DNA from: Halomonas sp. 54_146 | Lineage (GTDB): Bacteria > Pseudomonadota > Gammaproteobacteria > Pseudomonadales > Halomonadaceae | NCBI RefSeq assembly: GCF_001507855.1 | Contig: NZ_LGEN01000018.1 | Coordinates: forward strand, 1 to 64,000 | Length of the DNA: 64,000 nucleotides | Direction: 5' to 3' | The notes under the pieces: generated by a model | The model's database searches: none | Told to the model about the DNA's origin: nothing | The model's input: the letters and a program-made list of their open reading frames with translations, nothing else | Program-made: the position numbers and the translations under genes | Shown: positions 49,087 to 58,782 of the stretch, piece after piece | Numbering within the stretch: position 1 is the first letter of the stretch | Layout: each line of letters opens with the position of its first letter

Positions 49087-50151
49087 ATGTCTGTAGTTTA
49101 CCAACAGCGCCACGATTGGTCGCTAGATGAGATCAACGCGCTGTTCGCGCTGCCGTTCAATGATCTGCTGTTTCACGCCCAGCAGGTTCACCGTGCCCAC
49201 TTCGATGCGAACGCGGTGCAAATTTCTACTCTGCTGTCGATTAAAACCGGCGCCTGCCCGGAAGACTGCAAATACTGCCCCCAATCTGGCCACTACAACA
49301 CCCAGCTAGAAAAAGAGAAGCTGCTGGAAATTGAAAAAGTGGTCGAACAAGCCAAGGCAGCGAAAGCAGCCGGCGCCAGCCGTTTTTGCATGGGTGCCGC
49401 TTGGCGCAGCCCGCGCGATAAGGATTTACTGCTGGTCGAAGAGATGGTTCGTCAGGTGAAAGCCGTGGGCTTGGAAACCTGTATGACGCTGGGGATGGTC
49501 GACGGTGAGCAAGCCAGCAGGCTGGCCACGGCGGGGCTTGATTACTACAACCATAACCTAGATACCTCTCCGGAGTTCTACGGCGAAATTATCACCACCC
49601 GCACCTACAGCGACCGGCTGGAAACGCTTTCCAACGTGCGCGGTGCAGGCATGAAAGTCTGCTCTGGGGGCATTCTTGGCATGGGTGAAGATGCGCAAGA
49701 CCGTAGCGCCCTGCTGCAACAGCTGGCCAAGCTCTCGCCGCACCCGGAATCCGTGCCGATCAATATGCTGGTGAAAGTACCCGGTACGCCGCTGGAAAAC
49801 GTCGAAGACCTAGACCCCATTGAGTTTATCCGCGCTATTGCGGTCGCCCGCATCTTGATGCCGCAAAGCCACGTGCGCCTTTCCGCTGGCCGTGAGCAGA
49901 TGAGCGAATCGACCCAGGCGCTAGCATTTTTGGCCGGTGCCAACTCAATCTTCTACGGCGACAAATTGCTGACCACTGGCAACCCTCAAGCGGATCGCGA
50001 CCGTGCGCTGTTTGCCAAGCTCGGCCTGCACCCTGAAAAGATCGACACCTGCGAAAGTGAAGATACTCAGGCGGCACGCCTTGCCCAACAGGCACAGCAA
50101 AACGTACATGCTGAACGCGTTGCCGAGCTAGCGGTGGATGCCAGTGTCTGA
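49087..50151 (+). CDS. bioB: Biotin synthase
   Basis: A 354-residue radical-SAM enzyme: [20 protein letters not shown] with the CxxxCxxC cluster, [32 protein letters not shown] and [11 protein letters not shown] with the [2Fe-2S] Arg ligand. It inserts sulfur into dethiobiotin. First gene of bioBFHCDA, overlapping bioF by 14 bases. Confidence 0.97.
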   Translation: MSVVYQQRHDWSLDEINALFALPFNDLLFHAQQVHRAHFDANAVQISTLLSIKTGACPEDCKYCPQSGHYNTQLEKEKLLEIEKVVEQAKAAKAAGASRFCMGAAWRSPRDKDLLLVEEMVRQVKAVGLETCMTLGMVDGEQASRLATAGLDYYNHNLDTSPEFYGEIITTRTYSDRLETLSNVRGAGMKVCSGGILGMGEDAQDRSALLQQLAKLSPHPESVPINMLVKVPGTPLENVEDLDPIEFIRAIAVARILMPQSHVRLSAGREQMSESTQALAFLAGANSIFYGDKLLTTGNPQADRDRALFAKLGLHPEKIDTCESEDTQAARLAQQAQQNVHAERVAELAVDASV

Positions 50152-51301
50152 AGCGTGGCGAGAGCGCTTGGCCGCGGCCCGTGCTGATCGCCAGCAGGCG
50201 CAACGTTGGCGAACTCGACAGCTAGTCGCCCATAGCACGTTGGACTTTGCCGGTAATGACTATCTGGGACTCGCTCAAGATCCACGCGTCAGCGAGGCGC
50301 AGGCAGTAGGCGCGCACCGTTTTGGTGCAGGAGCAGGCGCTTCGCATTTGGTCAGCGGTCATTTAGAGGTTCATGATGCCCTGGAAGATGCCTTGGCGCG
50401 TTGGACAGGCCGCGAACGTGCGCTGCTGTTTTCCACCGGCTATATGGCCAATCTCGGCGTGCTGCAAGCATTGGCAGATCGCCATACCGCACTTTTCCAA
50501 GACCGCTTCAACCATGCCTCCTTGCTGGATGGCGCGGCTTTAAGCGGTGCCCGCTCGCGGCGCTTTCATCACCGCGATGCTATTGATCTGGAAAGCTTGC
50601 TGGCGCGCAGTGAGTGCGCGCATAAACTCGTGGTCAGCGATGGCATTTTTAGCATGGATGGCGATGTCGCCGACATCGCCAGTTTAGTCTCTGTTAGCCA
50701 ACGCCATAACGCCTGGCTGATGATCGACGATGCCCACGGCGTGGGCGTGTTAGGCAAACATGGCAGCGGCTGCGTGGGTAGCACCTGGAACAGCCGCGAG
50801 GTGCCGATTTTGGTCGGCACCCTGGGCAAAGCTTTAGGCACCGCTGGAGCTTTTGTGGCCGGGGATGCCGAGTTAATCGATCACCTGATTCAGTTTTCAC
50901 GCAGCTATATCTACACCACCGCCCAGCCCCCGGCCATTGCCGCCGCTACCCTCAAAGCGCTAGAGATCGTTCAGGGAGAGCCTGAACGCCGCGCCCAGCT
51001 AAACGCCAATATCGCCTACTTTCGCCACGAGGCGTTGGGCTTGGGGCTATCGGTCAGCGAATCGGCCACCCCCATTCAACCGCTGATTTTGGGTGATGAA
51101 GCGCGCACCCTACGCTGGGCGGGGCAGTTGCAAAAGCAGGGCTTTCACGTGGGAGCGATACGGCCACCAACGGTGCCCAAGGGTGAAGCCCGGCTGCGCA
51201 TAACCCTGAGCGCTCGCCATCAGCGGGGCGATATTGATCAGCTGTTAGCCGCACTCAACCACTGCCAGCATCAAGAGGCGTTATGCAGCCCCTGCGTTTA
51301 G
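50138..51301 (+). CDS. bioF: 8-amino-7-oxononanoate synthase
   Basis: A 387-residue PLP enzyme: [51 protein letters not shown] and the [15 protein letters not shown]ys motif. It condenses pimeloyl-ACP with alanine. Starts inside bioB and ends 19 bases into bioH. Confidence 0.96.
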   Translation: MPVSEAWRERLAAARADRQQAQRWRTRQLVAHSTLDFAGNDYLGLAQDPRVSEAQAVGAHRFGAGAGASHLVSGHLEVHDALEDALARWTGRERALLFSTGYMANLGVLQALADRHTALFQDRFNHASLLDGAALSGARSRRFHHRDAIDLESLLARSECAHKLVVSDGIFSMDGDVADIASLVSVSQRHNAWLMIDDAHGVGVLGKHGSGCVGSTWNSREVPILVGTLGKALGTAGAFVAGDAELIDHLIQFSRSYIYTTAQPPAIAAATLKALEIVQGEPERRAQLNANIAYFRHEALGLGLSVSESATPIQPLILGDEARTLRWAGQLQKQGFHVGAIRPPTVPKGEARLRITLSARHQRGDIDQLLAALNHCQHQEALCSPCV

Positions 51302-52029
51302 CACTGCTCTCCGGCTGGGGCGTGAGCCAGCGTATTTGGCAGCCGCTTGAGGCGCACTGGCCCACCTACCTAACGGCCCAGGCGGTGGAGTGGCCTGGCT
51401 ACGGCGATACGCCCCCGCTGGGGGGCAACGCGACGCTAAAAGCGCTGGCAAATGCCATGGCCGATCCGCTAGCCAGCGATACGATATGGGTCGGCTGGTC
51501 ATTAGGCGGGCTACTGGCGACAGCACTACTTGAGTATTTGCCCCCACCTCGCGGGCTGATTCTGCTCGGTGCGGGGGATGCTTTCTGTGTCAAAGACGAG
51601 GTCAGCGCCAAAGGCGGCGTCACGAGCACCGAGTTGAGCGCCTTTCAACGCGCCTTTCAGCGCGACCCCACCGCGACCTGGCAACACTTTTTGCGCTGGC
51701 AGGCACAAGGGGAGCCCAGCCCTCGGCAGGCTTACCGGCAGCTGCATGATTTGCTGGGCGATACACCGCCCGCCGATAGCACCACCTTAGCTACCGGCCT
51801 GCACTGGCTGGCGTCGATTGATAACCGCCAACGCTTAGCGTCGCCCCCTTGCCCGGTGGTACGTCTCACCGGCGAACATGACCCCTTCATCAGCCCCGCC
51901 CAGCGCCGCATAAGCCAAACCTTAAACGGTGTCGGCCACTGCCCGATGCTCTCGCAGCCTCAGGCTCTCGCTGCGAGTATTGTCCACCATGTCACCCAGA
52001 TGGCTAACGCCAACATGGCGGTTTTATGA
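51283..52029 (+). CDS. bioH: Pimeloyl-ACP methyl ester carboxylesterase
   Basis: A 248-residue alpha/beta hydrolase: GWGVSQRIWQPL, nucleophile elbow GWSLGG (Ser73), acid in TGEHDPF and His in GVGHCPML. It hydrolyses the methyl ester put on by BioC, releasing pimeloyl-ACP. Placement between bioF and bioC supports the assignment. Confidence 0.93.
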   Translation: MQPLRLALLSGWGVSQRIWQPLEAHWPTYLTAQAVEWPGYGDTPPLGGNATLKALANAMADPLASDTIWVGWSLGGLLATALLEYLPPPRGLILLGAGDAFCVKDEVSAKGGVTSTELSAFQRAFQRDPTATWQHFLRWQAQGEPSPRQAYRQLHDLLGDTPPADSTTLATGLHWLASIDNRQRLASPPCPVVRLTGEHDPFISPAQRRISQTLNGVGHCPMLSQPQALAASIVHHVTQMANANMAVL

Positions 52030-52808
52030 GTGATCTCACGCTGAACAGCGAAGCTAACTGGCAGGCACGGGTCGCCCACGCTTTCTCCAGAGCCGCCCCC
52101 CGCTACGATGAACTCGCTAGCGCGCAGCGCCAAATAGCTCAACGGCTATGGGATTCGCTACCCCACAACGCCTCTAAAATACTCGATATGGGCTGCGGCA
52201 CCGGTTACTGGACTCAGCAGTTGGCTGAGCGCTACCCCCAAGCCCGCCTAACGGGGCTGGATATCGCCCCCGGTATGCTGGAACAGGCCCGCCAGCGCCA
52301 CGGTGAAAGTATTCGCTGGCAACCGGGCGACGCGGCGGCGCTACCGTTTGGCAAGCATACTTTCGATCTAATCTTTTCCAACCTGGCCGTCCAATGGTGT
52401 CGCGATATCGGCACGGTAATGGATGAGCTTTACCGGGTGCTCACTCCCGGTGGGCAGGCGCATATCACCACGCTGCTGCCGGGCACCCTGGAGGAAGTCG
52501 CCTTTGCCTGGCAGCGCCCCGAAGCGCTGCTGCAAACACCTAATCACGCCAGCGTCGAACGGGCCATTGGTAAAAGCGGCTTAACCATCACCCTGCAAGC
52601 GGCCACCGTTGAGCGCTTCTACTATGCCGATCTGCAAGCCGTCATGGCCTCCATTAAAGGCGTCGGCGCGCAGCTTCCCCGAACGCAATCCAACCTTACC
52701 CGAGCTGACATCGCCGCCGCACAAGCGCGCTTTGAGCAGTTGCGGGAGCGGGAGGGTCTGCCGGTGAGCTACCACTGCTTAACACTGCACTTGGAAAAAT
52801 CGCTATGA
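52026..52808 (+). CDS. bioC: Malonyl-ACP O-methyltransferase
   Basis: A 260-residue SAM methyltransferase: AFSRAAPRYDELASAQRQIAQRL, motif I LDMGCGTGYWTQQLA, LFSNLAVQWC-type motif IV (FSNLAVQWCRD) and post-motif LTPGGQAHITT. It caps malonyl-ACP so fatty-acid synthesis can build pimelate. ATGA overlaps with bioH and bioD. Confidence 0.95.
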   Translation: MSDLTLNSEANWQARVAHAFSRAAPRYDELASAQRQIAQRLWDSLPHNASKILDMGCGTGYWTQQLAERYPQARLTGLDIAPGMLEQARQRHGESIRWQPGDAAALPFGKHTFDLIFSNLAVQWCRDIGTVMDELYRVLTPGGQAHITTLLPGTLEEVAFAWQRPEALLQTPNHASVERAIGKSGLTITLQAATVERFYYADLQAVMASIKGVGAQLPRTQSNLTRADIAAAQARFEQLREREGLPVSYHCLTLHLEKSL

Positions 52809-53494
52809 ACGTCTGGTTTGTGACCGGCACCGATACCGATGCGGGTAAAACATTGGTGACGAGCGGATTGTTATATGCCGCCAAGCACCAGCAACTCAGC
52901 ACGCTGGGCTTAAAACCCATCGCCTCGGGTAGCCAGGCAACGCCTAATGGGCTGCGCAATAGCGATGCCCTGGCCTTGCAGCAGCAAAGCGTGCCACCGA
53001 TCGACTATGCCATGGTGAACCCGATCGCCTTTGCCCCCGCCATCGCACCTCATCTCGCCGCACTAGAAGCAGGCCAACCGCTGAACGCCAGCACCATCAT
53101 TCACTTGCTGCGCGAAACGCTTACCCAAACACCCAGGGACTTCACCCTGATTGAAGGTGCCGGTGGCTGGCGCGTACCGTTAAACGAGCAGGAAGATTTC
53201 GCCGACCTAGCGATTGCGCTTGAGCTGCCGGTGATTCTGGTGGTTGGCCTAAAACTGGGCTGCTTGAATCATGCCCGCTTAACGGCAGAAGCTATTCGTG
53301 CCGATGGCCTACAGCTCGCAGGATGGGCGGGCAGCGTGGTCGATCCTGCCTTTGCTGCCGACGCCGAGCGCTTTGAGGCCAACATTGCCCACCTGAACGC
53401 CAAGCTTGAAACCCCCTGCTTAGGCATTATTCCCCACATTGATGCCCCAGATGCCGCCACGGCACACCGCTACTTATCATTGGAGTCGTTATGA
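52805..53494 (+). CDS. bioD: Dethiobiotin synthetase
   Basis: A 229-residue P-loop ligase: VTGTDTDAGKTLVTSGLL, GLKPIASGS, and LIEGAGGWRVPLNE. It closes the ureido ring with CO2 and ATP. Coupled to bioC and bioA by four-base overlaps. Confidence 0.96.
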   Translation: MNVWFVTGTDTDAGKTLVTSGLLYAAKHQQLSTLGLKPIASGSQATPNGLRNSDALALQQQSVPPIDYAMVNPIAFAPAIAPHLAALEAGQPLNASTIIHLLRETLTQTPRDFTLIEGAGGWRVPLNEQEDFADLAIALELPVILVVGLKLGCLNHARLTAEAIRADGLQLAGWAGSVVDPAFAADAERFEANIAHLNAKLETPCLGIIPHIDAPDAATAHRYLSLESL

Positions 53495-54765
53495 CCACGC
53501 CGGTTTGGCATCCTTATGCCCACTTAAAAACTCAGACGCCCGCACCCAAGGTGGTTGGCGGTGACGGCGCTCACTTTGTGCTTGAAAGCGGCGAGCGTTT
53601 GCTGGATGCCACCTGCTCATGGTGGTGCATGATCCACGGCTACGGCCACCCACGCTTGGTCGCGGCCATTCGCGAACAGGCGGGCAAGCTGTGCCATGTG
53701 ATGCTCGGCGGCTTAACGCATGATCCCGCTGATCAATTAGCCCGAGAGCTGGTGCGCATTACCCCCGCCGGGCTGAATCACGTTTTCTATTCGGACAGCG
53801 GCTCGGTGGGCATGGAAGTGGCGATGAAAATGGCGCTGCAGTACCAGGTACTCGCCGGCAACCCCGGCAAGCAAAAGATGCTCTCGCTGATGAAGGCATA
53901 TCACGGCGACACCACCGGCTGCATGGCAGTTTGCGACCCAGAAGAAGGCATGCACAGCCTGTTCGCAAGCCTTCTACCCCAGCACCATTTTGCCCCGGCA
54001 CCTACTGCTCCTTTTGATGCCACCGCTGAACAGGTCGAACAAGACCTTAGCGCTCTGCGTGACGTACTTGAGCGCCACCATGAGGAAATTGCCGCGCTGT
54101 TGATGGAGCCTCTATTACAGGCCGCCGGCGGGCTCAATATGACCTCGCCCGCCTATGTTGCCGGCGCAAGGGCATTGTGCGATGAGTTTGGTGTGTTATT
54201 GATTTTCGATGAGGTAGCCACTGGCTTTGGCCGCACAGGCAAGCTGTTTGCCGCCGACCACGCGAGTGTCACACCCGATATTATGGTGCTTTCCAAAGGC
54301 TTAACCGGCGGCTATTTGGGTCACGCCGCTACGCTAGCCACAGATCGCGTCCACAACGCCTTTATCGGCGACAGCCCCCAACATGCCTTTATGCATGGGC
54401 CCACCTTTATGGGCAACCCGTTGGCCTGCCGCGTGGCGCTGGAAAGCCTACAGGTCTTCGAGGACGAGAACTATCTGGGTAAGATTGCGACACTCAGCCA
54501 GCAGCTGCAGCGTGAGCTACTTGAAGACCAAGCGCTTAACGCCCACTCAGCGGTAGCCGACGTGCGGGTGCTCGGCGCCACCGCTGTCATTGAAGCGCAC
54601 TCTGCTGAGGCGCTAAAAGGCGTAGGAAATTTCGCCCGCGAGCGCGGCGTTTGGCTGCGCCCCATTGGCCGCTGGCTGTATACCATGCCCGCCTACATCA
54701 CCTCGGAAGCGGAAATTACCCAGATTACCGACGTAATGAAGGCGTGGTTCTTAAGGCCTGAATAA
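53491..54765 (+). CDS. bioA: Adenosylmethionine-8-amino-7-oxononanoate aminotransferase
   Basis: A 424-residue class III aminotransferase: CSWWCMIHGYGHPRL, FYSDSGSVGMEVAMKMALQY, AYHGDTTGCMAVCDP, LLIFDEVATGFGRTG and VLSKGLTGGY with the PLP Lys. It converts KAPA to DAPA with SAM as amino donor. Last gene of the operon; a large palindromic element follows. Confidence 0.96.
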   Translation: MTTPVWHPYAHLKTQTPAPKVVGGDGAHFVLESGERLLDATCSWWCMIHGYGHPRLVAAIREQAGKLCHVMLGGLTHDPADQLARELVRITPAGLNHVFYSDSGSVGMEVAMKMALQYQVLAGNPGKQKMLSLMKAYHGDTTGCMAVCDPEEGMHSLFASLLPQHHFAPAPTAPFDATAEQVEQDLSALRDVLERHHEEIAALLMEPLLQAAGGLNMTSPAYVAGARALCDEFGVLLIFDEVATGFGRTGKLFAADHASVTPDIMVLSKGLTGGYLGHAATLATDRVHNAFIGDSPQHAFMHGPTFMGNPLACRVALESLQVFEDENYLGKIATLSQQLQRELLEDQALNAHSAVADVRVLGATAVIEAHSAEALKGVGNFARERGVWLRPIGRWLYTMPAYITSEAEITQITDVMKAWFLRPE

Positions 54766-54789
54766 AGCCAAAATGATTACTTAACAAGA

Positions 54790-54886
54790 GATCGGATCAG
54801 CCTGTAGCGGGGGTCTTTTGTCATGGATGACAAAAGTAGCGCCCATGGACGGGTTCACAGCGCCCCCGCAGAAGGCTGTGCCGATC
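54790..54886. repeat. Extragenic palindromic (cruciform-like) element
   Basis: A 97-nt imperfect palindrome. Outer arms 54790-54803 and 54873-54886 pair at 12 of 14 positions; GCGGGGG (54807-54813) pairs with CCCCCGC (54863-54869); inside is a perfect 22-nt hairpin CTTTTGTCAT/ATGACAAAAG (54815-54836) and a second, weaker arm. It looks like a REP/MITE-type dispersed element and probably also ends bioA and sirtuin-gene transcription. Confidence 0.75.
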
Positions 54887-54899
54887 GGGTCTCGAATTT

Positions 54900-55613
54900 T
54901 TAAGACAACAGCAAATTACCCTGCTGTTTCCAGCGGTTGACTAACGCTGGCACGCCTTCTCCAGCGGGCGTGTTGATGGCCAAGATACCCGGCGGGCTAA
55001 GGCTATCGGCCTCTGGGTCAATCAGCGCGCAGGGGGTGTCGTAGTCAATATACGATAACAGCGAAGCGGCGGGCATTACGGCCAGCGAGGTGCCCACCAC
55101 CAACAGAAAGTCAGCCTGGCTAACCAGCTCGCAGGCTTCCGTAAACAGCGGCACCGACTCACCAAACCAGACCACATCAGGGCGAAGCTGGCTGCCCTTG
55201 TCGCAAACATGGCCTAACTCAATGCCGCCTTTGAGTAGCGGGTAGCGCATGCGCGCATCGATTGATGAGCGCGCTTTTAAAATCTCGCCGTGCAAGTGCA
55301 GCACATGGCGTGAACCCGCCCGTTCGTGCAGGTCATCAATATTCTGAGTAATGATGCTGACGGTAAACCCCGCCTTTTCAAGACCCGCCAGCGCTTTATG
55401 GGCAGCGTTGGGTTTGGCGCGGCGGATTTGTTCGCGGCGCTGATTATAAAAATCCAGCACGAGCTGTGGATTGCGCTGCCACGCCTGAGGGGTAGCGACC
55501 TCTTCAACCGGATGGTTTTCCCACAGGCCATCGCTGGCACGAAACGTTTTGATCCCGCTCTCGGCGCTAATCCCCGAGCCGGTAAATACCACCAAATGCG
55601 GGCTTGCTGCCAT
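54900..55613 (-). CDS. Sir2-family NAD-dependent deacylase lacking zinc cysteines
   Basis: A 237-residue sirtuin: FTGSGISAESGIKTFRASDGLW, ITQNIDDLHERAG, catalytic His108 in LHLHGE, and RPDVVWFGESVP. The zinc-binding tetracysteine module is absent; only Cys137 lies in that stretch (KARSSIDARMRYPLL...CDKGSQLRP). This arrangement also occurs in other bacterial sirtuins as far as I recall, so the domain may be stabilised without zinc. Likely a protein deacetylase or deacylase; substrates unknown. It is downstream of aceK on the same strand. Confidence 0.88.
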   Translation of the reverse strand: MAASPHLVVFTGSGISAESGIKTFRASDGLWENHPVEEVATPQAWQRNPQLVLDFYNQRREQIRRAKPNAAHKALAGLEKAGFTVSIITQNIDDLHERAGSRHVLHLHGEILKARSSIDARMRYPLLKGGIELGHVCDKGSQLRPDVVWFGESVPLFTEACELVSQADFLLVVGTSLAVMPAASLLSYIDYDTPCALIDPEADSLSPPGILAINTPAGEGVPALVNRWKQQGNLLLS

Positions 55614-55650
55614 GGTTACCTCATCGTTGCTGTTTCATTGCGCCTTTACT

Positions 55651-55670
55651 TCACTTCACTTCACTTCACT
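55651..55670. repeat. 5-bp microsatellite (TCACT)4 after aceK
   Basis: Four TCACT units, preceded by a diverged TTACT, seven bases beyond the aceK stop (which is on the minus strand). Confidence 0.85.
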
Positions 55671-55676
55671 AGAACG

Positions 55677-57443
55677 CTAATACACCAGCTGACCCACGGT
55701 TCCAGTGAAACGCTGCTTGTTACGGTAAGGGTAAACATCTATCACCCGGCCATCGATGATAGCCTGCTGCAGCTCCAGCCAGTAATGGGGGTCAAATAGC
55801 TCTGGGTGCTGCTCTACAAACAGGCGGCGCAGTTCCGGATTGGCGAACATAAAAGAGCCGAACTCTTCCGGAAAAATATCGTTAGGGCCAACGGATAAAC
55901 TATCCCCCCCACCGGCCTGGTAGTCATCACCATAGGATTTAGGGATCGAACGAAAGTTGCATTCGGTGAGGTAGCAGACTTCATCGTAGTCATAAAAGAT
56001 CACCCGGCCATGGCGGGTCACGCCAAAATTTTTCAGCAACATATCGCCGGGGAAGATATTCGCCGCGGCCATCTGCTTAATGGCATTGCCGTAATCCTTA
56101 AGCACCATCTTCTTCTCTTCGTCGCTGCACTGCTCCAGGTAGATATTCAGCGGCGTCATCATGCGTTCGGTATAGCAGTGCTTGATGATCACTTTGTCGT
56201 CTTTAAGGATCACCGTGGAGGGCGCTACCTCAAGCAAATGGGCTAAACACTCGGGGGCGAAATGATCTTGGCGAACAATAAAGTTAGAGAACTCCTGGGT
56301 ATCCGCCATGCGCCCGACCCGGTCGTGACGCTTCACCAGCCGGTACTTTTCGCGCACGACGGCGTGAGTAACGTCTTTGGCGGGGTCGAACTTATCTTTA
56401 ATAATTTTAAACACGGTGCGAAAACTGGGCAGTACAAACACCGCCATCACCATACCGCGCACGCCGGGGGCAATAATGAACTTGTCTTCACGCTTAGCGA
56501 CCTGCCGATTCAACGCCCGGAAAAATTCGGTTTTGCCATGCTTGAAGAAACCAATGGCCGCGTAAAGCTCGCCTTCAGGTTTGTGGGGCATTAGCTGCTG
56601 CAGGTAACCGACAAACTCCCCCGGCACCGGCACATCAACCTGGAAGTAGGCGCGGGTGAAGGAGAAAATAATCGAGACTTCGTCAGTTTCGGTCAGCACC
56701 GTATCTAAATGCAGGCAGGGGTCGGCATCCGCCTGGTCGCCAAAACCTTCACCATGAAGCACGGGCAGCACCAGCGGCACCTGCACGCCGCCGCCCAGGA
56801 TTCGACCCACTAGGTAAGCGCCTTTATTGCGGTAAAACACACTTTTTAGCAGCTCAATTTCAGCGTCATCGGCGCTCAATATCGCCGCCGGCAAGTGCTG
56901 CTGTAAAAACGTTGCGCCTAGCCGGGTATCGCGGTCGATATCCGCAAAGCGGTTGTCCAACGGGGCCTCTAAAAGCGCCCATTTGAGCGCCGCCTGCCAA
57001 TCGCCGTTAACCTTTTTTCTGCGGCATAGCTCAATCCCCGAGCGATGAGCGGCATCCTCACGGGAGCTATACACAAACATCCATTCGTTGCGGATGTGAC
57101 GGTGGTGAAAGATGGCGCAGAACAGCGAGTTAAAGAAGGTCTCTGCCAGTTCATAATCAAGCCGATGGCTGATCAGTTCGGCGTAGTGGTTGCGCGCTTC
57201 TCGCCAGCACTCACAGTGAGAGACTACCTCTGGGGAAAAGGTGCGCTTTAAGCGCCCCAGAGTGACGTCGATTTTTTCCTGATAGAGATTGATCCGCTCT
57301 GCCGACGCTTGCTGTGCTTCGCGCCACGCCGCGTCACGAAAGCGCCGGCTTGCATCGGCGCTAATCTCTTTAAAACGCGCACGATACTCATCGAAGCCAT
57401 GCAAAATCGTCGTTGCTAAGCGGTACGCAGGTGAGTGTTTCAC
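55677..57443 (-). CDS. aceK: Isocitrate dehydrogenase kinase/phosphatase (GTG start)
   Basis: A 588-residue AceK: YRARFKEISADASRRFRDAAWREAQ at the start, FSFTRAYFQVDVPVPGEFVGYLQ, APGVRGMVMAVFVLPSF, VFKIIKDKFDP and NFGVTRHGRVIFYDYDEVCYL (kinase catalytic and metal residues). It reversibly inactivates isocitrate dehydrogenase to divert carbon to the glyoxylate shunt. GTG start with AGGAG eight bases upstream. No aceA or aceB adjacent. Confidence 0.97.
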   Translation of the reverse strand: MKHSPAYRLATTILHGFDEYRARFKEISADASRRFRDAAWREAQQASAERINLYQEKIDVTLGRLKRTFSPEVVSHCECWREARNHYAELISHRLDYELAETFFNSLFCAIFHHRHIRNEWMFVYSSREDAAHRSGIELCRRKKVNGDWQAALKWALLEAPLDNRFADIDRDTRLGATFLQQHLPAAILSADDAEIELLKSVFYRNKGAYLVGRILGGGVQVPLVLPVLHGEGFGDQADADPCLHLDTVLTETDEVSIIFSFTRAYFQVDVPVPGEFVGYLQQLMPHKPEGELYAAIGFFKHGKTEFFRALNRQVAKREDKFIIAPGVRGMVMAVFVLPSFRTVFKIIKDKFDPAKDVTHAVVREKYRLVKRHDRVGRMADTQEFSNFIVRQDHFAPECLAHLLEVAPSTVILKDDKVIIKHCYTERMMTPLNIYLEQCSDEEKKMVLKDYGNAIKQMAAANIFPGDMLLKNFGVTRHGRVIFYDYDEVCYLTECNFRSIPKSYGDDYQAGGGDSLSVGPNDIFPEEFGSFMFANPELRRLFVEQHPELFDPHYWLELQQAIIDGRVIDVYPYRNKQRFTGTVGQLVY

Positions 57444-57533
57444 GGGCCAAGCTCCTGGTTATTTCGACCAGCTTCGCGTAACGGCAAACGAAGCGCGAGA
57501 CGACCTTGGTGTAGGCACTTACTTACCAGTCGG

Positions 57534-58667
57534 TTATTGCCAGTCGGTTAGCTTGCCCATGGCATTGGTGGGCAAGGCATCGCCATACGTGACCTCAACA
57601 GGGCGCTCGGCGGCAGGCCATTGGGCGGTGATGTGCGCTATTTCGCTTGCGGTTTCCTGCGGGTGGTTCACAGGTACCACAAAGGCCTTTAAACGCAGCT
57701 TGGCGGCTGAACCTGTGGTGCGAACCGCACAGTCGGCCACGCTTTCCAGCGCACGCAAGCGCTTGGCCACATACTGAGGATTAACGTTAACACCACCGAT
57801 GATGACAACATTATCCAGTCGGCCTTTGACGATAAAACGGGTGTCGTCGACCCACTGCGTATCATCCAGAAGTGGCACAGCGGTATCGCCGTTAACACGT
57901 TGAATATGCTGCGTATCAACGCGCTGCCAATGGGCTAGCAGTTGGTAGGGATCAGCCACTCGCCAGCGGGTGGCGACACCGCCCGTTTCAGTACTGCCGT
58001 AAATATCGAGCAAGCCTGTTAAGCCTTGCGCTGCAAGCGCTTCAGACGTGGCAGCCGCCAGGGGTGCCGAAGAGGAAACCCCGATCACGTTTTCCGGCCA
58101 TGGCTTAGGGGAACGGGCTAAGTAGTCCCAGCGGGGCGGCACCGTGACCACTAAATCACCGGCCGATAAGCTAGGTAGCACGGCGCTATCAACGCTAGTG
58201 CGCGCAATACCCGCCACGCCCGGCAGCGCGACTCCCCACATGAAGCCGTAAAGGTGATGCAGCGGTAACCAACCCATCACACGGTTGAGCGGCATCACCG
58301 GCGCTAAGCGGTGTATCAGCGCCCTTGCCTCGGCTTCGATGTCTTCCCAACGGTGTAAATGGGCAGCCGGGGCACCGGTACTCCCGGAGGTGCGAAAAGT
58401 AAGACCCGATGTATCATCAAGCGCTTGCGCCACAATGGCGGCCCAGTCATCGATATGCGTCGTCATCAGCAGGCGGTCTTCTACGCCTGTTTCATGTAAG
58501 CGAAAAAATTCGTTGACACAGGCAGCAAGATGCAGCCTTTCGAGGGAATCAATGCTCGGGGCATCCTGCCAATCGGGTGCGGAAGTACCACGGTAAGCAG
58601 CAAGTTCAGCGCCCAGCAGTGACTGCAGGACCGCTTTACAATCGGCTTCGTTCAGCCACTGGGGCAT
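57534..58667 (-). CDS. 4-coumarate-CoA ligase-like enzyme, PYP chromophore activation (pCL)
   Basis: A 377-residue short ANL-superfamily enzyme: FRTSGSTGAP P-loop (91-100), GWLPLHHLYGF, DIYGSTETGG (A5), KGRLDNVVIIGGVNVNP (A8) and the A10 Lys372 in NAMGK. Its neighbour is photoactive yellow protein; in PYP bacteria a dedicated ligase of this type activates p-coumarate as the CoA thioester for attachment to the PYP cysteine. The link rests on adjacency and family. The ATG at 58667 has AGGA upstream; the extension to 58709 is not conserved-looking. Confidence 0.85.
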   Translation of the reverse strand: MPQWLNEADCKAVLQSLLGAELAAYRGTSAPDWQDAPSIDSLERLHLAACVNEFFRLHETGVEDRLLMTTHIDDWAAIVAQALDDTSGLTFRTSGSTGAPAAHLHRWEDIEAEARALIHRLAPVMPLNRVMGWLPLHHLYGFMWGVALPGVAGIARTSVDSAVLPSLSAGDLVVTVPPRWDYLARSPKPWPENVIGVSSSAPLAAATSEALAAQGLTGLLDIYGSTETGGVATRWRVADPYQLLAHWQRVDTQHIQRVNGDTAVPLLDDTQWVDDTRFIVKGRLDNVVIIGGVNVNPQYVAKRLRALESVADCAVRTTGSAAKLRLKAFVVPVNHPQETASEIAHITAQWPAAERPVEVTYGDALPTNAMGKLTDWQ

Positions 58668-58782
58668 CGTCTTATCCTTAATGATGCGAGCAAATATTGC
58701 GCGGTGCATGTACCAGGCCGCCTGCCCTGTTTATCTGCTATCTGTTAACTGCTACCCGTTGAGCAAGCGGCGGTTAGGCGGG

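Noticed and set aside
54815..54836. The perfect 22-nt hairpin as a simple terminator of bioA
   Set aside because: It has no T-tract and is nested within a larger palindrome, so it is better described as part of the 97-nt element.
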